From Gemmata massiliana (lineage in GTDB: Bacteria; Planctomycetota; Planctomycetia; Gemmatales; Gemmataceae), in NCBI GenBank assembly GCA_000531095.1, contig HG799473.1, forward strand, positions 1 through 64,000: a stretch of 64,000 nt of DNA. Reading direction: 5' to 3'. The notes under the pieces are model-generated. The model did no database searches, was not told the DNA's origin, and saw nothing but the letters and a program-made list of their open reading frames with translations. How positions within the stretch are numbered: position 1 is the first letter of the stretch; every line of letters starts with the position of its first letter. Shown piece by piece: positions 8,802-16,328 of the stretch. Position numbers and translations under genes: made by a program.

Positions 8802-8860
8802 CGGTCGCCCTCGTGAGCCGCTCCCGGCGCGACCGTTCCGGCGCCCGGTGCAAAGGTCCG
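8802..8860 (-). promoter_or_regulatory. Conserved leader of the Gemmata paralog genes
   Basis: Read on the minus strand, this leader has CACCGGGCGCCGGAACGGTC, then GGGAGCGGCTC, then GAGGGCGACCG up to the ATG. Very similar stretches precede the starts at 10892, 12534 and the remnant at 13282, and a shorter version precedes 2054. GAGG or GGAG near the end can serve as ribosome-binding site. It may carry promoter or RNA-structure signals, or it may simply be copied along with the gene. Confidence 0.5.
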
Positions 8861-8883
8861 AGGAAATCAGTCTGTAAAGACGT

Positions 8884-8990
8884 TTTCACCGCAGAGCACA
8901 CGAGAGCGCGGAGAAGAACACGAGCGGAACCGCGCAACCACCTTTGCTCTCCCTCCGCAATGAAATGCTCTTCGCGCTTCACCGCGGAGG
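8884..8990. repeat. Degenerate TTTCACCGCAGAG palindrome
   Basis: TTTTCACCGCAGAG begins at 8884 and decayed partners follow (CTCCGCAATGAAA, then CTTCACCGCGGAGG). It is the same repeat class as 6840-6932 but eroded. It lies about 80 bp upstream of the gene at 8139-8801. Confidence 0.55.
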
Positions 8991-8994
8991 CACG

Positions 8995-9086
8995 GCTAAC
9001 ATTGGCTAACATTCTGGGCCGACAGGGGCACGAACCTTCATTCCCCCCAGGGAAAACGCACCTCTCCCCGCGCGCCGGCTAACATT
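8995..9086. repeat. GCTAACATT double-motif repeat, copy A
   Basis: GCTAACATT occurs at 8995-9003 and 9005-9013 (10-bp spacing) and again at 9078-9086. The 64 bases between align with the same interval of copy B at 18289-18380 (shared ACGAACCTTCA or CCGAACCTTCA and CTCCCCGCG). A further shared block (CATCAATACCAGTAGTGAAAAT here) lies about 150 bp on. It sits on the 3' side of a family gene. Confidence 0.7.
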
Positions 9087-9320
9087 CGCGACACGAACCG
9101 CCCGATTCCCACCCGCGGAGCGAGCGGTTGACTTCCGGTGTACGCGCGCGTCTTCGTAGAAGGAGATCATTCCCACTCGGGACCACACTTGCGCGCACCG
9201 CTCCTCGCGGCATTATACCCACATCAAGAATACGCCATCAATACCAGTAGTGAAAATAAATACAAATTCCATTTTCGCACCCGCCGCCTGCGCACGGGAT
9301 GCGCCCGCGAATCCCGCGCG

Positions 9321-10070
9321 TTACTCCTGGCCGAGCACGAGGTCCACGACCCAGCACCCGCGCACGTGCGGGCCCTCGCTCCGGCAGTGATCGAGCACCT
9401 CGGCGCTCTCGCACCCCGCGTCCTGGAGCGCGTCCGCCAGGATCGGCATCCCACTGAACTCGCGCGTTTCGTACATCTGGAGTGCCACGGCGCGAGCGGT
9501 GGAGGTGCGCCATTTCCGAGAAAACGCGACGGGGCGAAACGGGTTCCCGAAGATGTCGCGCAGGAAGTCGGCTTGCACCGCGAGTTCGGTCGGGTCGGGC
9601 GGCAGCACCAGCCTCCCGATCAGGTCGACATTTGGTTCAAGTCCGCAGTCGGCCGCGCGGAGACAGGCCTTCGCGCTCCCCGCGGCGCGGTAAGCCAGCG
9701 CCGCCTGCGTGACCCTCTTTCTTGTGCAACTCCAAACTGCGCTGCTCCCGAATACGCGCGCTGCGGCCTGAAACTCGGCTGGCTGGTACGTCCAGGGCAC
9801 GCGCGTAACGGGATTGTTCACGCGACCGCCCTGGAGTCGCACCTGCCGCGCTCGCAACAGCGATTCGCGAAGCCCGGGCTCCGCGTGCAGTTCCAGGCAG
9901 TCGAGCGCGTCGGTGTCCGCGACATCCAGCACGTCCCCGACGCGGCGGCAGCACGCGATTGCGAACTGCCGGTACCTCTCGTCCGAGGCGGCCCGGCTGC
10001 GCGAGAGAGTGAACAGCACGTCGAGCATATCCGAAGGGTCTTCGCACGCCAGCCAGTCCGCTTCGGTCAT
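9321..10070 (-). CDS. Gemmata paralog family protein
   Basis: About 249 residues, intact, starting MTEADWLACEDPSDML. It has the Cys pair in FAIACCRRVGDVLD, a longer middle section than its sisters (including VPWTYQPAEFQAAARVF), and the conserved end FLRDIFGNPFRPVAFS, MPILADALQDAG, EVLDHCRSEGPHVRGCWV and a final GQE. The gene starts 2 bp after the stop of the upstream sister (10073-10892), so the two are a tandem pair, probably co-transcribed. Function unknown. The ATG at 10070 was chosen because every sister begins MTEAEW or similar; a longer frame exists but overlaps the upstream gene. Confidence 0.8.
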   Translation of the reverse strand: MTEADWLACEDPSDMLDVLFTLSRSRAASDERYRQFAIACCRRVGDVLDVADTDALDCLELHAEPGLRESLLRARQVRLQGGRVNNPVTRVPWTYQPAEFQAAARVFGSSAVWSCTRKRVTQAALAYRAAGSAKACLRAADCGLEPNVDLIGRLVLPPDPTELAVQADFLRDIFGNPFRPVAFSRKWRTSTARAVALQMYETREFSGMPILADALQDAGCESAEVLDHCRSEGPHVRGCWVVDLVLGQE

Positions 10071-10072
10071 CC

Positions 10073-10892
10073 TCACCCCTTGTCGAGCACCAAATCCACA
10101 ACCCAGCACCCGCGGACATGGACACCCGGCGCGCGACAGTGGTTCAGCACGTCCGTGTTATCGCACCCGGCGTCTTGGAGTGCGTCCCCCAGAATCGGCA
10201 TCGCGCCGAACTCGCGCGACTCGTACATCTGCTGCGCCAGCGCGACCGCGGTGGAGGTGCGAACTCCGTATAGCATACAGAATACGAGGCTATCGCGCCG
10301 AACTCGCGCGACTCGTACATCTGCTGCGCCAGCGCGACGCGGTGGAGGTGCGCCACACGGGGGAGAACGTGACGGAGCGAAAAGGATTACCGAACACCTC
10401 GCGGAACAGGGCGCATTGGGCCGCTTCCTCTGCCGCCCGCGCGCCGTGGTACGCGAAATTCTCGACGCGGCTCCGGTCCGAATCTTCACCGAACGGATCG
10501 AAGTCCGGCGGCCGCGTGCGCCCCGCGGCCGCGCACCCGACGGCTTCGGACGCGGCGGCGCAATTGATGATGGCCTGGCAGCACGGGTTCTCCTCATCAC
10601 ACGCGCACGCGGTAATCACCCGCTGGCGCGCGGCACCGACCTCCTCCCAGGTTCCGTGCCCTTCGATCAGGCGCTCGTATGCCTCCACCGCCTCGCGCCC
10701 GGGAGCTTCGATCAGGTGGAAGATGCGCCGCCAGCACGCTGCCGCGTGCAGGTAGGATTTCCGGTTCCACTGTAACAGGTTCTGGTGCGACGTCGGCGCG
10801 CGTCTCCCCGGGCGCGGGGCGCGCGTGAGCGCCTCCAGTTGTTCGGTCATGCGGCTCAGGTCTTCGCACGCGAGCCATTCGGTTTCGGTCAT
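10073..10892 (-). CDS. Gemmata paralog family protein, split by a linker artefact
   Basis: Starts MTETEWLACEDLSRM. The first frame runs to FREVFGNPFRSVTFSPVWRTST and is then knocked out of frame. The family end (TAVALAQQMYESREFGAM, then CWVVDLVLDKG) continues in another frame to 10073. The break coincides with a 61-bp direct duplication (10200-10261 and 10292-10352, the second lacking one base) on both sides of a loxP-like block at 10262-10293. Collapsing the duplication gives an uninterrupted gene of normal length. The gene is therefore probably intact in the genome. Family function is unknown. It has the conserved leader, and the start is the ATG at 10892. Confidence 0.75.
10262..10293. other. 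Degenerate loxP-like block, probable mate-pair linker
   Basis: Of 32 bases, 27 match loxP, including the GTATAGCATACA centre. It is flanked by a 61-bp duplication of the host gene. The 454 paired-end protocol uses a loxP linker, and residual linker in assemblies gives this kind of insertion. It should be treated as artefact, not biology. Confidence 0.7.
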
Positions 10893-11009
10893 CGGGCGCC
10901 CTCCGGAACCGCCTCCAGCATGATCGGGCGTGGCGACCGGTGCAAGCCCCGGCGCCCTTCGGTGATTGCGCCGCTTGCTCCGGCTGTGCGTTCGGGTATG
11001 CTGTGTTTT

Positions 11010-11284
11010 GTTCCCGTGGTCGGTTTAGCTCGTCGCTCTGCGACAGGCTGATGTTGCGTCAGCCGAGCACACTCCGCCACACGCACCGCGGGGAACACTG
11101 TTCCAGCACCGCTATCGAGCCGACGCCACCGGGTCGGTGTGCGTTCTGGAACAACCCCGGAATCGTGGTTCCGCACACCGACCCGGTGGCGTCGGCTCGG
11201 CGTTGCCGTGAGCGTTCCGCGCATCTCAGGTCGGGAAGTAAACACCGCGGGAACACCTCGGGCCAGGGATTGTTCCCTGGCCCG
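11010..11284 (+). ncRNA. Retron msr-msd-like structured RNA, copy 1
   Basis: An outer stem pairs GTTCCCGTGGT..GTTTA (11010-11027) with TAAACACCGCGGGAAC (11239-11254). Right after the 5' arm come GC and a small hairpin GTCGC-TCT-GCGAC, then a second hairpin GGCTGA-loop-TCAGCC whose loop holds GTTGCG. Then there is a perfect 28-bp inverted repeat (11116-11143 with 11172-11199). A GC-rich terminator-like hairpin follows (11259-11284). This order matches the retron plan: a1, branch G in TTAGC, msr hairpins, long msd hairpin, a2. Copy 2 at 12885-13096 keeps the outer parts but has a different long stem, so structure rather than sequence is conserved. No reverse transcriptase gene was seen in the window. 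The retron reading is inference. Confidence 0.55.
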
Positions 11285-11378
11285 GGTCGTTTCATGCAGA
11301 AGGAAATCGGCTAAAGCGGCTACTGTGCCGCGCGTCGGGCCGATCGGGTACGAGTGAGATCCCGCCGCCGAGCGCCCC

Positions 11379-11907
11379 TTACGAACCAGTGCGGCGCATG
11401 ACGTCCCAATTGTGGACGCTGATGCCGAGCACCGGGCTCACTCCCCGGTTCTTCGCTCTCGTGTGCCACGAACGCGATACCCGTTGGAGCGTTGGGGGAC
11501 CGCTCCGAATCCGGGTAGTACATCTCGTCGCCGGCGTCGTAGAACAACGGGAACAACGATAGTGCCTCCCGGAGCGGGCTACCGATCCCGATTCGCCCGA
11601 GCGCCCGCCCGCGGTACCCCTCGAACACCCAGATGCCATACAAGTCGCCGGGGGCATTGAAGTCGAAGCGAACCACATCCGCTCCGAAGTACACGGTCGT
11701 GTTTTCGGAGCCCGGCAGCGCGGGGTTCCGAACAACCAATATTCCGGTGTTCTGATCGATCGCACGTCTCAAAGGAAAACCCGGTTGGTACCCGACGTGG
11801 GTGGCCGCACGTAGTAACGCGCCGCACTCCGAAAGCCGAGTCCCGATCCGCTACCCGGCCGCGAAGAGCCCCGGGTACAGGTCCGCGTCCAAATCAATGA
11901 GTGTCAT
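11379..11907 (-). pseudogene. Hypothetical protein, broken frame
   Basis: Reads MTLIDLDADLYPGLFAAG, a TAG stop, then on in the same frame through RIGTRLSECGALL, PLRRAIDQNTGILVVRN, YFGADVVRFDF and LYGIWVFEGYRGRALG to IAFVAHESEEPG. A shift near the C run at 11443-11446 then leads to SPVLGISVHNWDVMRRTGS and a stop at 11379. Taking one C out restores that end. The ATG overlaps the stop of the upstream family gene (ATGA), so the two are translationally coupled. Family not recognised. The TAG may be a real mutation; the shift may be a homopolymer error. Confidence 0.5.
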
Positions 11908-12534
11908 CCGGCGAGCCTCCGGCTTGCATAGAACGCGCGCACGTGCGGCCCGTCACCGCGGCAGTGGTTCAGCACGTCGGTGTTGTCGCAGCCCGCGTCC
12001 TGGAGCGCGTCGGCCAGAATCGGCATCGCGCCGAACGCGCGCGACTCGTACATCTGCTGCGCGAGCGCAACGGCGGTGGACGTGCGCCATTCCGGGGGGG
12101 AAGGTGATGGGGCGGAACGGGTTCCCGAAGAGATCGCGGAGGAACGAGGTGCGAGCCGCGGTGACGTGGCGCTCGATGGCCCTCGACCCGTGCGGCAGAT
12201 CAATCAGTGGCGGACACGGGCGCCGTTCGGTGTACTCCACGACGAACTGTGCGAGTCGCGCGGCGTAGTCGACCGTCCTACTCAGCAGGTATTCGGATGA
12301 TTCCTCGTAGTAGCGCGCCTCCGCGCCGCCCGTTCTCGCCCATGCATGATCTCGGTCCGCGAACTCCTCAGCTACTCCGATGGCCTCGAGCGGGGACTCG
12401 CTCACGCGCAATCGCGAACAAAAGCGCCGGAGCGCGCAATCGTAGAGCGCGAGCTTACGGCCGCTCGCTCGGCCGCGGAGTGCGGTGAGCAGGTCGCGCG
12501 GTTCTTCGGACACCAGCCACTGGGCTTCGGTCAT
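11904..12534 (-). pseudogene. Gemmata paralog family gene with frameshift and altered C-terminus
   Basis: Starts MTEAQWLVSEEPRDLL and follows the family to SFLRDLFGNPFRPITF, where a run of seven Gs (12094-12100 on the plus strand) shifts the frame. One base fewer gives PEWRTSTAVALAQQMYESRA and MPILADALQDAGCDNTDVL. The last part differs from all sisters: after GPHVRA it reads FYASRRLAG and stops, instead of GCWVVDLVLGKE. The stop overlaps the start of the next gene (ATGA). So the frameshift may be a sequencing error, but the changed end is probably real, perhaps a deletion that fused the gene to its neighbour. Confidence 0.65.
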
Positions 12535-12693
12535 CGGGCGCCCTCTGGAGTCACTCCCGTGATGCCCGCTCCGGCGCCCGGGGCGAGCCCGCGGTTCACC
12601 AAAATAAATTAAACGATCTGGCTATCGTCAATTGGTTGTGCGATGATAAATGTGCCATGCCAGTTTCGGGACGCTCATCATAAGGGGACGGGC

Positions 12694-12876
12694 ATGACAG
12701 AGTACGAACGACTTTCTCTTCAACTCCAGGCGACCCTGGTGAGCGGACTGAGCCTCATGGTCGTTCAGTCGAAGTTGCAGTCCTCGGACGAGAACGCGGG
12801 GTACGTGCAACAAGTGCTGAACTGGCAGAGCCAAGTCGCGCGGGTGCTGGAAGGGCTCAAGTCGGTCCTCGGGTAG
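12694..12876 (+). CDS. Small hypothetical protein, 60 residues
   Basis: Starts MTEYERLSLQLQATLV at an ATG preceded by AAGGGGACGGGC, a fair ribosome-binding site. The protein is mostly predicted helix with heptad-like Leu/Val spacing (LVSGLSLMVVQSKLQ, then YVQQVLNWQSQVARVLEGL), so it may form a coiled coil or a small helical bundle. No membrane segment and no Cys. It ends 8 bp before the retron-like RNA copy 2 on the same strand, which makes a transcriptional link possible. Upstream is the conserved leader of the divergent family gene. I do not know the family. Confidence 0.6.
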   Translation: MTEYERLSLQLQATLVSGLSLMVVQSKLQSSDENAGYVQQVLNWQSQVARVLEGLKSVLG

Positions 12877-12884
12877 TAAACGGG

Positions 12885-13096
12885 GTTCCCGTGGTCGTGT
12901 TTAGCTCGTCGTAGAGCGATGGCGACGTTGCGCCGCCCGCGCACACTCTTGGGGAAAATCCGAAGTCTCGGGGCGAACCGTTGGTCCGTTCGAGTTTCGT
13001 ATGTGTTTGTGCTTCGGATTTCCTCCCAAAGTGGGTGCCAGGTCGGGAAGTAGACACCACGGGGACACCACGGGCCGGGGAGCGTTTCCCGGCCCG
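12885..13096 (+). ncRNA. Retron msr-msd-like structured RNA, copy 2
   Basis: Outer stem: GTTCCCGTGGTCGTGTTTA (12885-12903) with TAGACACCACGGGGAC (13051-13066). Then GC and a first hairpin CGTCG-TAGAG-CGATG, and a second hairpin GGCGAC..GCGCC again holding GTTGCG. A long imperfect stem of about 22 bp follows (12944-12965 with 13012-13033). GGTCGGGAAGTA precedes the 3' arm in both copies. A terminator-like hairpin CGGGCCGGG/CCCGGCCCG ends the element (13071-13096). Compared with copy 1, both small hairpins change by compensating pairs. It lies 8 bp after the small gene 12694-12876. Confidence 0.55.
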
Positions 13097-13156
13097 CTGT
13101 CGTTGAAATCGGATGGAGTGCTTTGTGACCGATCGTCGGGCCGTTAGCGAGACGGG

Positions 13157-13282
13157 TCAGACACGTCGCGTTCCACGAAGTGCCGCGGCGGTAACGAGTC
13201 CCGGAGTGCCGCCCGCGCCCTTACGAACGTGGCGGCGTAGCGTTTCCGGATCTTCGCGTGCGGGGCGCTCGACTTTGGTCAC
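13157..13282 (-). pseudogene. 5' remnant of the Gemmata paralog family
   Basis: A 41-codon frame starting MTKVERPAREDPETL, which lines up with MTEAEWLACEDPxxML. The bases upstream are the conserved family leader (GGGCGCCGGAACCGTCATGC, then GGGAGCCGCTCC and GGGCGCCCG). After about 15 codons the similarity ends. A decayed copy is the likely origin. Confidence 0.55.
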
Positions 13283-13344
13283 CGGGCGCCCCGGAGCGGC
13301 TCCCAGCATGACGGTTCCGGCGCCCGGGGCAAGTGCGAACGCGA

Positions 13345-14010
13345 TTACTTCTTCGGCCCCGGCCCGAGCGCGCGCTCGATCTCGGCGACCAGATCCTCGA
13401 CGATCGTGGGGGCGTCCTTGGTGTGCCGGGGCCGGGCCTGGTCGTCGTGCCACAGCACGCGCCCGTTCGCGTCCAACAGGTACAGGGTGGGGGACACCTC
13501 GTACCCGGGGTTGTAGGTCGCTCCCATGCGCGCCGAACTGTACGCGCCGAGCGCCGCGATGGACTCCAGGTCCGCGCCGTACCCGGCGGGCCACGGGACG
13601 TCGAGGGACGACACGAACTCCTCCACGCTCGGGCGCGCGACGTTCGTGAGGCTCACGAACGCGACCCCGCGCTCCTTGAACCGGTGGTACGCGCGGACCA
13701 GTCCCGGGGCCGTGGCGCGGCACCCGGGGCACCAGTGCGCCCAGATGTCCACGACGACCAGTCGGTGCCCGGTCCCGACGGCCGGGCCGTTCACCCAGCC
13801 CTCGGCCTTGAGCGCGGGCAACAGGGTGCCGGCCGGGAGCGGCTGGGCCGGGTACGTCCCGGGCGGGAGCGGGCCTCGCACGGAGCGCTCGGGGGCGTCC
13901 GGTGGGCGGAACGCCAGGAGTGCCGCGCCGGTGCCCGCGACCGTGACGACAACGAGCGCGCAAACAACAACCCGCGGGGGAACCCGCTTGTGCCAACCGG
14001 GGTTAAACAC
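13345..14010 (-). CDS. TlpA-like exported thioredoxin-fold protein
   Basis: 221 residues. A membrane anchor or signal sequence at 14-35 (VVVCALVVVTVAGTGAALLAF) is followed by a thioredoxin fold with the redox motif CPGC near residue 95 (VDIWAHWCPGCRATAPGLV), the strand GVAFVSLTN, and a cis-Pro region VSPTLYLLDANGRVLW. It would act outside the cytoplasmic membrane, reducing disulfides or supporting cytochrome maturation. The CPGC pair differs from the CGPC of thioredoxin and is common in TlpA-like proteins. No cytochrome maturation genes are adjacent, so the partner is unknown. It starts at the ATG at 14010. Confidence 0.8.
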   Translation of the reverse strand: MFNPGWHKRVPPRVVVCALVVVTVAGTGAALLAFRPPDAPERSVRGPLPPGTYPAQPLPAGTLLPALKAEGWVNGPAVGTGHRLVVVDIWAHWCPGCRATAPGLVRAYHRFKERGVAFVSLTNVARPSVEEFVSSLDVPWPAGYGADLESIAALGAYSSARMGATYNPGYEVSPTLYLLDANGRVLWHDDQARPRHTKDAPTIVEDLVAEIERALGPGPKK

Positions 14011-14449
14011 GAGAGCCTCCGAGCCGTTGAACTGCGCGTACTGGCGGGCGGCGCTGAAACGAGACCCTCATTGGTATCGACTCCTGGCGGCCGCGGCCGC
14101 TGAGTTCGTGATGAGAGTGTTAAGCGATTTTCACAAGAAATGGCTGTTCCGGTTCGTGATCCCGGAAGGGCCGGCCCTAACGAAGTGCGGCGCCGACAGT
14201 TGGAGTCACTGGCGCGTATGAGTGTGATACTGCTTGTGGGGACGAATTGGGGCGTTTTATCTTTGATATTGTGTCACGGTTCTCCGGGCCGCGAGTTGCA
14301 GCCACAGCCGGAAAACCGCGACACGAATGCGACACATGATATTTTAATGAATCGCGATCGTTTTGATTTGATTGATTTCTGCGGCCGATTTTGTGTGGGC
14401 GGGCGCCCGCCGTTCGTCACTGCCGGCCACATGGCGCCCGCAACTCGGC
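14011..14449. other. Intergenic, no gene recognised
   Basis: About 440 bp between the TlpA-like gene and the small lipoprotein gene. It has a lower-GC patch near 14240-14400. I see no convincing coding frame, hairpin terminator or repeat here. Confidence 0.4.
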
Positions 14450-14614
14450 CTACTTCTTCGGTCCCCCTTTTCCGCCGCGCTCCTTATCGCCCTGGGACTT
14501 ACTCTGGTTCATGATGTCCTTCACCTGGGCGTCGCTCAACTTCGGCTGGGTCGGTTCGCTCGAGCCGCACCCCGTTGCGATCACCAACAGGCCCGCGATC
14601 ACAAGAACTCGCAT
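14450..14614 (-). CDS. Small lipoprotein, 54 residues
   Basis: MRVLVIAGLLVIATGCGSSE is a lipoprotein signal peptide with lipobox ATGC, so the mature protein starts at Cys16 and is lipid-anchored. The rest is short and charged: KLSDAQVKDIMNQSKS, then GDKERGGKGGPKK. It lies 103 bp downstream of the DUF1559 gene on the same strand and is probably co-transcribed. Small lipoproteins after DUF1559 genes are frequent in planctomycetes, but their role is not known. ATG at 14614. Confidence 0.75.
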   Translation of the reverse strand: MRVLVIAGLLVIATGCGSSEPTQPKLSDAQVKDIMNQSKSQGDKERGGKGGPKK

Positions 14615-14717
14615 GAATCCGTGTCTCCGTTATCTGTGTGGTTTGGTGTGTTTGGGTTGTGTCGCCCGACGGGGGCGCTTCGCCGCCGCGCGCCCGTCAG
14701 GGAAATCAGGCGCGCAG

Positions 14718-15701
14718 TTAGTCGAGGCTGCCGCCGACCTCGCCGCCCGCGCGGCTGCCGTAGGACATCCAGGTGTCCTGATCGACCGCGTCGCGCACGA
14801 ACCGCACGCTCCCGTCGGCCATACACACGTTGGCCCCGCCGGTGTGGTAGCTGCTGGCGGGCACCACGATGGCCCACCAGTCGCCGGGGCGCCAGCACGG
14901 GGCGTTCGGCGGGAGCAGGTGGTTGTACCAGGTGCGCCACGGGGAGCCCTCCACATACGGGTACCCCTTGTAGCTCCACGCCGGGTTCCAGCCCCCGGCC
15001 AGCGACGCGGTTTTGTAGTCCCGCGACAGGAGCTCGGCCCGGCCCGCCTGGAGCTGTGCCCAGGTCAGGTTCTGGTACGGCTGGCTGGTGGTGGTCTCGA
15101 AGCAGTCGCCGTTCTTCTTGCCCCCGCCCCCGCCGGACAGGTACCCGGCCGTGACCTCCGCGTAGAGCGCGGTGTTGCTGGTGCCGTCGGTGACGCCCTC
15201 GATCTTGCGCCCCGTGTTCAGCAGGTCGTCGAACATCCCGTCCTTGCCGCTGCGGTCGTACCAGATCCCGGAGTTCCCGTGGTAGCTGGTGAGGCCCATC
15301 GGCTCGGAGGTGCCCGGCTTCCCGAGAACCTGCGGGTCCGAGGGGCACATGAGGCTCTTGATCCGGTTGCTCGTGGCGGTCACGTTCGCCGCGTCGCCGT
15401 ACCACGGCTGGGTGTAGTTGTAGATTTTGGCGATGTTGTCCTGCTCGAAGTACGGGAGCAGGCGGCTCAGGTCGTTGTTGTTGTAGGCGATGCCGGTGGC
15501 CCAGGCCCCGTCCGGGAACTTGCCGTTGGCCGACACGAAGTTGTGGGACGCGAGCCCCACCTGCTTCAGGTTGTTGCTGCACGACATCCGCGCCGCCGCG
15601 TCGCGCACCTTTTGCACGGCGGGGAGCAGGAGCCCGATCAGGATCGCGATAATGGCGATGACGACGAGTAACTCGATCAACGTGAACCCGCGACGGCGCA
15701 T
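14718..15701 (-). CDS. DUF1559 pseudopilin-like protein
   Basis: 327 residues. The N-terminus is a type IV pilin-like prepilin sequence, [19 protein letters not shown], cleaved after Gly and followed by a hydrophobic helix and the family block [21 protein letters not shown]. The C-terminal half carries the DUF1559 features, including [18 protein letters not shown]. Planctomycetes have dozens of such proteins. They are presumed to be exported by type II secretion or pilus-type machinery and to sit in the cell envelope; exact roles are unknown. The gene heads a likely two-gene unit with the small lipoprotein. ATG at 15701, with CCGGAG-type spacing upstream. Confidence 0.85.
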   Translation of the reverse strand: MRRRGFTLIELLVVIAIIAILIGLLLPAVQKVRDAAARMSCSNNLKQVGLASHNFVSANGKFPDGAWATGIAYNNNDLSRLLPYFEQDNIAKIYNYTQPWYGDAANVTATSNRIKSLMCPSDPQVLGKPGTSEPMGLTSYHGNSGIWYDRSGKDGMFDDLLNTGRKIEGVTDGTSNTALYAEVTAGYLSGGGGGKKNGDCFETTTSQPYQNLTWAQLQAGRAELLSRDYKTASLAGGWNPAWSYKGYPYVEGSPWRTWYNHLLPPNAPCWRPGDWWAIVVPASSYHTGGANVCMADGSVRFVRDAVDQDTWMSYGSRAGGEVGGSLD

Positions 15702-15727
15702 GGCCGCACCTCCGGAGAGGACATGAT

Positions 15728-16056
15728 GTGGTGTTCGCTGAGCGAACGAGAACGAATGAAATAATCAGCCGGGGCGAACGAATCGGGCGGAGAGTAACGG
15801 GGCGAGCGTGTGGAGAGGGCGCACTTAGGGAGGGCGTATGGGGAGGGCTAACGAAAGAGATTACCCCGTTCGCTTCGGTGAGTCCAGTGCATTGAAATGA
15901 GAGGATGTCGCTGTAGATTTGGGCGGTTACGCCGCCGCCCACGAGTTACTCGATCGACGTGTGGCTCAGCGAGCGGAGTTCGACCAGCCGGCCGACGTCC
16001 TCGGCCCGCCACCGAGCGCCCGTTCGCTACAACCACAAGCACACTCTACTTGATCG
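15728..16056 (-). mobile_element. ISKra4 element remnant (left end)
   Basis: From 15728 to about 15941 it is nearly identical to 2419-2632 of the complete element, including the extra left flank and the TGTCGCTGTAGATTTGGG motif. It then stays recognisable, with changes, to about 16056 (matching to 2752, the last codons of the transposase). The rest of the element is missing. Confidence 0.85.
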
Positions 16057-16190
16057 GCCGGGGCGAACGAATCGGGCGGAGAGTAACGGGGCGAGCGTGT
16101 GGAGAGGGCGCACTTAGGGAGGGCGTATGGGGAGGGCTAACGAAAGAGATTACCCCGTTCGCTCCGGTGAGTCCAGTGCATTGAAATGAG
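16057..16190 (-). repeat. Solo copy of the ISKra4 left-flank segment
   Basis: 134 bp matching 2459-2591 with a single visible change. It stops just before the TGTCGCTGTAG end motif, so it is the flank without the IS core. It directly follows the remnant at 15728-16056. Confidence 0.8.
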
Positions 16191-16197
16191 AAAGCGA

Positions 16198-16259
16198 GTC
16201 TCTCACTCATTGTCGCGCGGCACCAGTCGTGCTGTGCCGCGCGACAATGAGTGGGAGAC
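16198..16259. terminator. 26-bp stem hairpin downstream of sigma factor gene
   Basis: Arms at 16198-16223 and 16234-16259 pair over 26 bp with one mismatch; the loop is CAGTCGTGCT. There is no T run. It lies 70 bp beyond the stop of the sigma-factor gene at 16329, so it could end that transcript, or it could be a mobile palindrome. Confidence 0.55.
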
Positions 16260-16328
16260 TGATGGAAATGGGTCGTACAGCCGAGCGGCGCGTGTTGACG
16301 GCGCATGCGGTTCGGGCAACTTGCTCGG

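Noticed and set aside
11010-11284. The structured repeats as integron attC sites.
   Set aside because: No RYYYAAC/GTTRRRY ends and no integrase; the closing stem and internal hairpins fit a retron-like RNA better.
13113-13649. Plus-strand frame of ~178 codons near the TlpA-like gene.
   Set aside because: Arg/Pro/Thr-rich shadow opposite the thioredoxin gene; no motif.
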